Shown: piece after piece, positions 5,660-9,570 of the stretch | How positions within the stretch are numbered: position 1 is the first letter of the stretch | How the letters are laid out: every line of letters starts with the position of its first letter | NCBI GenBank assembly: GCA_900553315.1 | Contig: USCW01000052.1 | Location: forward strand, 1 to 9,570 | DNA: 9,570 nucleotides | Source: an uncultured Eubacteriales bacterium | GTDB taxonomy: Bacteria > Bacillota > Clostridia > Christensenellales > Aristaeellaceae | Direction of reading: 5' to 3' | Made by a program: the position numbers and the translations under genes | The notes under the pieces: model-generated | Seen by the model: only the letters and a program-made list of their open reading frames with translations | The model's database searches: none | Told to the model about the DNA's origin: nothing

Positions 5660-8600
5660 TTACTTCACTTTCAACTTAAAGCTGAACTTCATGGGCTGGT
5701 CGGAGGGAATGCAGAACTCGGGCTGCACGGGAGCGCCCCAGCTGTCGTCGCCGCCGACGCCCTTGCGCTTCAGGGCGATATCCAGCACAGTACGGCAGGG
5801 ACCCTGCAGCTCGTCATAGTGTCCCGCGGCTTCAATCTGCTCCGCCGTCCACGGCAGTACGCTGATCTCGAGAGGCGCGTCCATGGCCTCCACCACAACG
5901 CCCGCACCCGCGTCGTCCGTCACGGAAAGCGTGCGCACGCCCATGCGGTTGCCGCACTCCTGCGGCTTCATGTAGGGCACCATGTTCTCCGCCACCTCGT
6001 AATGATACCGACCCAGCACCGCGCCGGAGCAGCGATCCGCATAGGTCTCCATCGGGCCCATGCCGTAATAATCCACATGCTTCAGGGACGCATCCAGCAG
6101 GAAGGACAGGCCGAACGCGGGCAGATCGCTCTGGTTCGGCGCGCCGGGATAGTCCACCGTGACCTTTACGCTGTCCGCTTCGTCGCAGACGTAGGTCACG
6201 AAAATATCGCAGTTCGGCAGCAGCGGATGACTGTACTTGCAAACCACCGTCAGGCTGTCCGGCTGCACGTCGATCTTCTCAATCTGCATAAAGGCGTGCT
6301 CGCTCAGCACATGCCAAATGGCTTGCCGATTGCTGTCGCCGTTGCCCCGATCGTTATCCGTGGGGGCGCGGAACAGGCTCAGCTTCGGCGCCTGCAAGAG
6401 CATTTCCTTCCCCGCCGCGTTCTTCAGCGATGTCAGGCCGTTCTTGGCAAGGGTAAACAGGGCGCTCAGCTTGTCGTTGTGCATACCCACGTTGAAGTAG
6501 CCCTTCACAACGCCTTCTGCGCAGGGAGCCTTCGCCAGCGGCATGTCCGCTTCGCGCAGGATCGTCTGACCAATAGCGACCTCTTCCTCGCGGCGGAAGA
6601 ACGCTCCGTCCTCCTTCGCCACCAGACGGCAGGTCAGCGTTACCTCCCCCGCATCCTCGGGCAGTTCAAGGGGCAGCTCCACATGCGCCTTCTCGTCAGG
6701 CTTCATCGTAGGCAGGGTCGCCAGACCGCTGTCCATCACTTCGCCATTTAGCTCCGTGGACCATGCCAGCATCAGGTCGTCCAGCGTCTCGAACAGACGG
6801 CGGTTGCGGATGGTCACGCCCGTATCGTCCGGCAGCACCTCCGCGGGCTGGAACAGGAACTTGACCTCCTGCATCTTCGGGGTCAGTCCGCGATCCGCCA
6901 GCACAACGCCGTTGCCGATAAAGTTGTAATCCGTGGGCCGCTCGCCGAAGTCGCCGCCGTAGGCAATGCGCTCCTCGCCGTTGGGGGCCTTGATCCGCAG
7001 GCCCTGATCCACCCAGTCCCAAATAAAGCCGCCCTGATACATGGGATACTTATCCTCCAGCGCGGAATACAGGTGCATTCCGCCCAGCGAGTTGCCCATG
7101 GCGTGGATGTATTCGCAATTGATGAAGGGCTTCTGCGGGTCGCCCTTCAGGTATTTCTCGATCTGCGCAGGCCGGTAATACATATGGCTGCACACGTCGG
7201 AGGTATCGGGATAGCGCTCGTCGTGCGTGATGCCCTCATAGTGAATGACACGGCTGGGGTCACGCTGACGCAGGGCTTCGGACATATCGTAAACATCCTT
7301 GCCGCCGAAGCTCTCGTTGCCGCAGCTCCAGATTAGCACGCTGGCGTGGTTCTTGTCCCGCTCCAGCATGTTCAGCGCACGATCTACCACCGCGTCCCGC
7401 CACTCGGGATGGTTGCCGGGCAGGGCATAGGGGCGTCCTTCCTTCTCCGCACCGGGATAATCCCACGTACCGTGGGTCTCCAGGTTCGTTTCGTCAATCA
7501 GGTAAATGCCGTAACGGTCACACAGCTTATACCAGCGGGAATCATCGGGATAATGGCAGGTACGGACGGCATTGATGTGGTGCCGCTTCAGCAGACGGAT
7601 ATCCTCCATCATATCCTCTTCTGTCAGCACGCGGCCGGTGTCCCGGTTAAACTCATGTCGGTTCACGCCATGGAACACAATGCGCTTGCCGTTGAGCAGC
7701 ATGAGCTTATCCTTCATCTCGAAGCGGCGGAAGCCCACCTCAGTGGTCGCTGTCTCATATGTCTGTCCCGCCGCGTCCGTCAGCGTCAAGGTCAGGGTAT
7801 ACAAGTGCGGCGTTTCGCCGCTCCACAGCAGCGGATGATGCACAGGGAAGGTCAGGTTCAGCTTTTCCGCCGCCGCGCAGGTATGCTGCACCACGTTTTC
7901 GCCCTTGGGCGAGGTGAGTGTCAACGCCACGTTCGCGCCCTCGGCGGGCAGACGCAGCTCCGCCTCCACCTCCAGCTTGGCCTCGGTGAAGTCGTCGTTC
8001 AGGGGCGTATGAACAAACAGATCTGCCACATGGGCCTTGGGCTCAAAGGTCAGCGTCACGTCCCGGAAGATGCCCTGAAAACGCCAGAAGTCCTGATCGT
8101 CCAGCCAACTGCCGGAGCAGCGCTGGAAGCAGCGGACGCACAGGCGGTTCTCGCCCGCACGGGCAGCGGCGCTCACATCATAATGAGCGGAGGTGAAGCA
8201 GTCCTCTCCATAGCCAATGAACGTGCCGTTCAGCCAGACGGCGGCAGAGGACTCCACGCCCTCCAGCGTCAGGATCACCCGGCTGGCAGCCTCGGCTTCG
8301 CTGAGGGTAAAGCGCTTCACATAGCTGGCGGTGGCGTTGTGCTTCTGCGGCACCTGACCGATCTCCAGCTGCTCCAAACCGTCCCAAGGATACTGCACGT
8401 TGGCATACTGCGGACGGCCATAGCCCTGCAATTCCAGATGACCGGGCACACGCACCCAATCGAAGCCGCCCTCGTCAAAGTCTTCCCGCCAGTAATCCGC
8501 GGGAGCCTGTGCGGGGCAGGGGGCATACTGCATCCGCCACTCGCCGCTCAGGCTGCGCTTGAGGGAGCTTGCGCCGGACTGGGCCTCCTTCGCGTTAGCA

Positions 8601-8692
8601 TAAACCGCGTGATCCGAATAGGGCCGCAGGCGATTGACCGCAAAGACCCGTGGATCGTCGAGCCATGACAAAGAGAAGTTTTCCGCTTGCAT
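5660..8692 (-). CDS. lacZ: Beta-galactosidase, GH2, LacZ type
   Basis: A cytoplasmic glycoside hydrolase family 2 enzyme that splits lactose and other beta-D-galactosides by a retaining mechanism. At 1010 residues it is close to E. coli LacZ (1024). Domains in order are the N-terminal jelly roll (about 40-210, with VPGHLELQGYGRPQYANVQYPW), an Ig-like domain, the TIM barrel (about 320-610), a second linker Ig-like domain and the C-terminal beta-sandwich (about 735-1005). The acid/base is E460 in WSCGNES (E. coli E461) and the nucleophile E527 in CEYIHAMGNS (E. coli E537). E405 and H407 in ETHG and H380 in CHYPDD match the metal and substrate ligands. ATG 8692 has GGGAGG eight bases upstream and a LacZ-like N-terminus; the frame stays open further but that extension is not LacZ-like. 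It is a single-gene unit, convergent with the DeoR gene; no permease is in view. Confidence 0.96.
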   Translation of the reverse strand: MQAENFSLSWLDDPRVFAVNRLRPYSDHAVYANAKEAQSGASSLKRSLSGEWRMQYAPCPAQAPADYWREDFDEGGFDWVRVPGHLELQGYGRPQYANVQYPWDGLEQLEIGQVPQKHNATASYVKRFTLSEAEAASRVILTLEGVESSAAVWLNGTFIGYGEDCFTSAHYDVSAAARAGENRLCVRCFQRCSGSWLDDQDFWRFQGIFRDVTLTFEPKAHVADLFVHTPLNDDFTEAKLEVEAELRLPAEGANVALTLTSPKGENVVQHTCAAAEKLNLTFPVHHPLLWSGETPHLYTLTLTLTDAAGQTYETATTEVGFRRFEMKDKLMLLNGKRIVFHGVNRHEFNRDTGRVLTEEDMMEDIRLLKRHHINAVRTCHYPDDSRWYKLCDRYGIYLIDETNLETHGTWDYPGAEKEGRPYALPGNHPEWRDAVVDRALNMLERDKNHASVLIWSCGNESFGGKDVYDMSEALRQRDPSRVIHYEGITHDERYPDTSDVCSHMYYRPAQIEKYLKGDPQKPFINCEYIHAMGNSLGGMHLYSALEDKYPMYQGGFIWDWVDQGLRIKAPNGEERIAYGGDFGERPTDYNFIGNGVVLADRGLTPKMQEVKFLFQPAEVLPDDTGVTIRNRRLFETLDDLMLAWSTELNGEVMDSGLATLPTMKPDEKAHVELPLELPEDAGEVTLTCRLVAKEDGAFFRREEEVAIGQTILREADMPLAKAPCAEGVVKGYFNVGMHNDKLSALFTLAKNGLTSLKNAAGKEMLLQAPKLSLFRAPTDNDRGNGDSNRQAIWHVLSEHAFMQIEKIDVQPDSLTVVCKYSHPLLPNCDIFVTYVCDEADSVKVTVDYPGAPNQSDLPAFGLSFLLDASLKHVDYYGMGPMETYADRCSGAVLGRYHYEVAENMVPYMKPQECGNRMGVRTLSVTDDAGAGVVVEAMDAPLEISVLPWTAEQIEAAGHYDELQGPCRTVLDIALKRKGVGGDDSWGAPVQPEFCIPSDQPMKFSFKLKVK

Positions 8693-8707
8693 CCTGTGTA
8701 CCTCCCG

Positions 8708-8722
8708 GGCGCAAGTAGCGCC
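8708..8722. repeat. Short GGCGC-N5-GCGCC dyad in the lacZ leader
   Basis: A 5-base-arm inverted repeat that lies 3 bases upstream of the lacZ GGGAGG and 25 bases after the -10 box. It could be a small leader hairpin or a repressor half-site pair. Its GGCGCAAG shares GCGCAA with the array at 4740-4787, which is too little to claim a common regulator. Confidence 0.35.
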
Positions 8723-8746
8723 GCATAACGTTTTATTTACTTCTAT

Positions 8747-8775
8747 ATTGTATAAGAAATCGACCAATTTGTAAA
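8747..8775 (-). promoter_or_regulatory. Promoter of lacZ
   Basis: Minus-strand TTTACA (8775-8770), a 17-base spacer and TACAAT (8752-8747); each box matches consensus at five of six positions. The surrounding 40 bases are distinctly AT-rich compared with the genes. The leader to the ATG at 8692 would be about 48 bases. Confidence 0.8.
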
Positions 8776-8789
8776 TGACCGCGTGCAAT

Positions 8790-8818
8790 TTGACAGTGAA
8801 GCTGAAATACGATACCAT
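8790..8818 (+). promoter_or_regulatory. Promoter of the metallophosphoesterase gene
   Basis: TTGACA (8790-8795), a 17-base spacer and TACCAT (8813-8818). The -35 is perfect and the -10 matches four of six. Its -35 lies 14 bases from the lacZ -35, so the two promoters are back to back and polymerases could compete. Confidence 0.65.
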
Positions 8819-8844
8819 ACACTCATTACGGCAGGATAAAGGAC

Positions 8845-8849
8845 GGAGG
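8845..8849 (+). promoter_or_regulatory. Ribosome binding site that decides a TTG start
   Basis: GGAGG nine bases before TTG 8859. The only in-frame ATG upstream (8775) falls at the promoter itself, so this site supports TTG as the real start. Confidence 0.75.
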
Positions 8850-8858
8850 CGATCCTCT

Positions 8859-9557
8859 TTGAAAATAGCGTTCGTGGCGGACCTGCACGGCAATCTGCCC
8901 GCCTTGGAGGCGGTGGAGCGGCAATTACAGCTTCTTTCCCCGAACGAGGTATGGTTCTTAGGCGATGCGGTAGGCAAGGGGCCGGACAACGCGGAGACCT
9001 GCGACTGGGTGCGGCAGCGCTGTACCCGGGCGGTCGGCGGCAACTGGGATTATGGCATTGGGCGGAAGGAGTTCAGCGCCGACGGATATTTCTGGGATCA
9101 GTTGGGGCCGGAACGCATGGCGTTTCTGGCGAATCTGCCGTCCGAGACCGAGGCATGGATCAGCGGAGTACGGTTTCGCTTTTTCCACGGCCGACCGGTA
9201 ACGCCGCTGCTGCTGGCACAGACAGACAAGGCGATGGTTACGCCCTTTTTCCGCACGGAGAACGGCGATTATGGTGCGATCTGCTTTGCGGACAGTCACC
9301 GTCCGTTTTTTCGGACGCTGGACGCGGGCTACTACATGAACACCGGCAGCGTAGGCAACAGCATGGGTGTTCCCCGCGCACACTTTCTCTTATTAGAAGG
9401 TGAACTGGACAGCCGCACTCCCGCGCCCCTGCTGGCGACCGTCGTTTGCGTCCCCTACGACAACGAGGCCGCCGCCGCCCGAGCCCGTGCCGACGCCGCT
9501 CTCCCCCACCGCGAAGCCTACATCAACGAAGTATTAACGGGAGTGTATTCGAGGTGA
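8859..9557 (+). CDS. Calcineurin-like metallophosphoesterase (YfcE-like superfamily), variant GHxH motif
   Basis: A 232-residue soluble protein of the two-metal phosphoesterase fold, in the group of about 230-250 residues often annotated as a metallophosphoesterase family protein. Reading from TTG 8859, the N-terminus is the hallmark KIAFVADLHGNLPALEAV with D8 and H10. Next come GD (D36 in LGDAVGKGP), GN (N62 in GGNWD) and H110 in FFHGRP. The last motif, normally GHTHxP, reads ADSHRP (144-149), so the glycine and the first histidine are replaced while H147 remains. The NTGSVG stretch (161-166) after it confirms the alignment. The family splits phosphodiesters or phosphomonoesters; the natural substrate is unknown. 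It is divergent from lacZ. The 13 bases after its stop contain GAGGGAGGG, perhaps the ribosome binding site of a following gene. Confidence 0.88.
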   Translation: MKIAFVADLHGNLPALEAVERQLQLLSPNEVWFLGDAVGKGPDNAETCDWVRQRCTRAVGGNWDYGIGRKEFSADGYFWDQLGPERMAFLANLPSETEAWISGVRFRFFHGRPVTPLLLAQTDKAMVTPFFRTENGDYGAICFADSHRPFFRTLDAGYYMNTGSVGNSMGVPRAHFLLLEGELDSRTPAPLLATVVCVPYDNEAAAARARADAALPHREAYINEVLTGVYSR

Positions 9558-9570
9558 TTGCGAGGGAGGG

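Noticed and set aside
5654..8668. Long plus-strand open frames opposite lacZ (365 codons from 5654, 440 codons from 7346)
   Set aside because: Both are composition-driven shadows of a complete lacZ with all catalytic residues, and neither shows a domain or start signals.
8775..8858. ATG start at 8775 for the metallophosphoesterase
   Set aside because: The promoter boxes at 8790-8818 lie downstream of it, and the conserved fold begins right at TTG 8859 with GGAGG nine bases upstream.
8693..9043. 117-codon N-terminal extension of LacZ
   Set aside because: It would read through the lacZ promoter and the opposite phosphoesterase gene, and its sequence is not LacZ-like. ATG 8692 has a good ribosome binding site.
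1..9570. A novel defence, mobile or secretion system
   Set aside because: Every gene belongs to a known metabolic, efflux or regulatory family. I see no transposase, integrase, toxin, nuclease or repeat array.

Overview
The window looks like chromosomal DNA from a GC-rich anaerobic Firmicute, most likely a gut Clostridia lineage (Oscillospirales or Christensenellales type). This rests on strong GGAGG ribosome binding sites, sigma-A type TTGACA/TACAAT promoters, a MepA-type MATE pump, an AraM-type glycerol-1-phosphate dehydrogenase and a DeoR regulator. The taxonomy is inference. There are no RNA genes, mobile elements or CRISPR arrays that I can see.

Layout. Positions 1-3131 (minus strand) hold one operon, read from right to left: a MATE efflux pump, an overlapping MarR repressor and an HKD phospholipase D / cardiolipin synthase-like protein that runs off the left edge. 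A well-placed promoter with a 6-bp-arm dyad at its start point drives the operon. The last ~50 bases of the HKD gene appear frameshifted. Positions 3268-3316 carry a strong terminator for the next minus-strand gene, sn-glycerol-1-phosphate dehydrogenase (3335-4678). That gene diverges from a DeoR-family regulator (4886-5632) across a ~207-bp region with nested inverted repeats over a near-consensus promoter. The DeoR gene converges on a full-length lacZ (5660-8692, minus), and one hairpin between them contains the DeoR stop codon. lacZ diverges from a metallophosphoesterase (8859-9557, plus) that starts with TTG and has an unusual metal-binding motif.

How the genes fit together. The MATE-MarR-HKD unit reads as an inducible efflux and membrane-maintenance operon under its own repressor. 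The DeoR protein is the obvious candidate regulator of the neighbouring G1P dehydrogenase and of itself. LacZ supplies lactose and beta-galactoside hydrolysis, with no transporter in view. The HKD protein and the G1P dehydrogenase both relate to glycerophospholipid chemistry but are in separate transcription units, so a shared pathway is only a suggestion. I found no clearly new multi-gene system. The points most worth checking are the operator array at 4740-4787, the HKD gene frameshift and the altered GHxH motif of the phosphoesterase.
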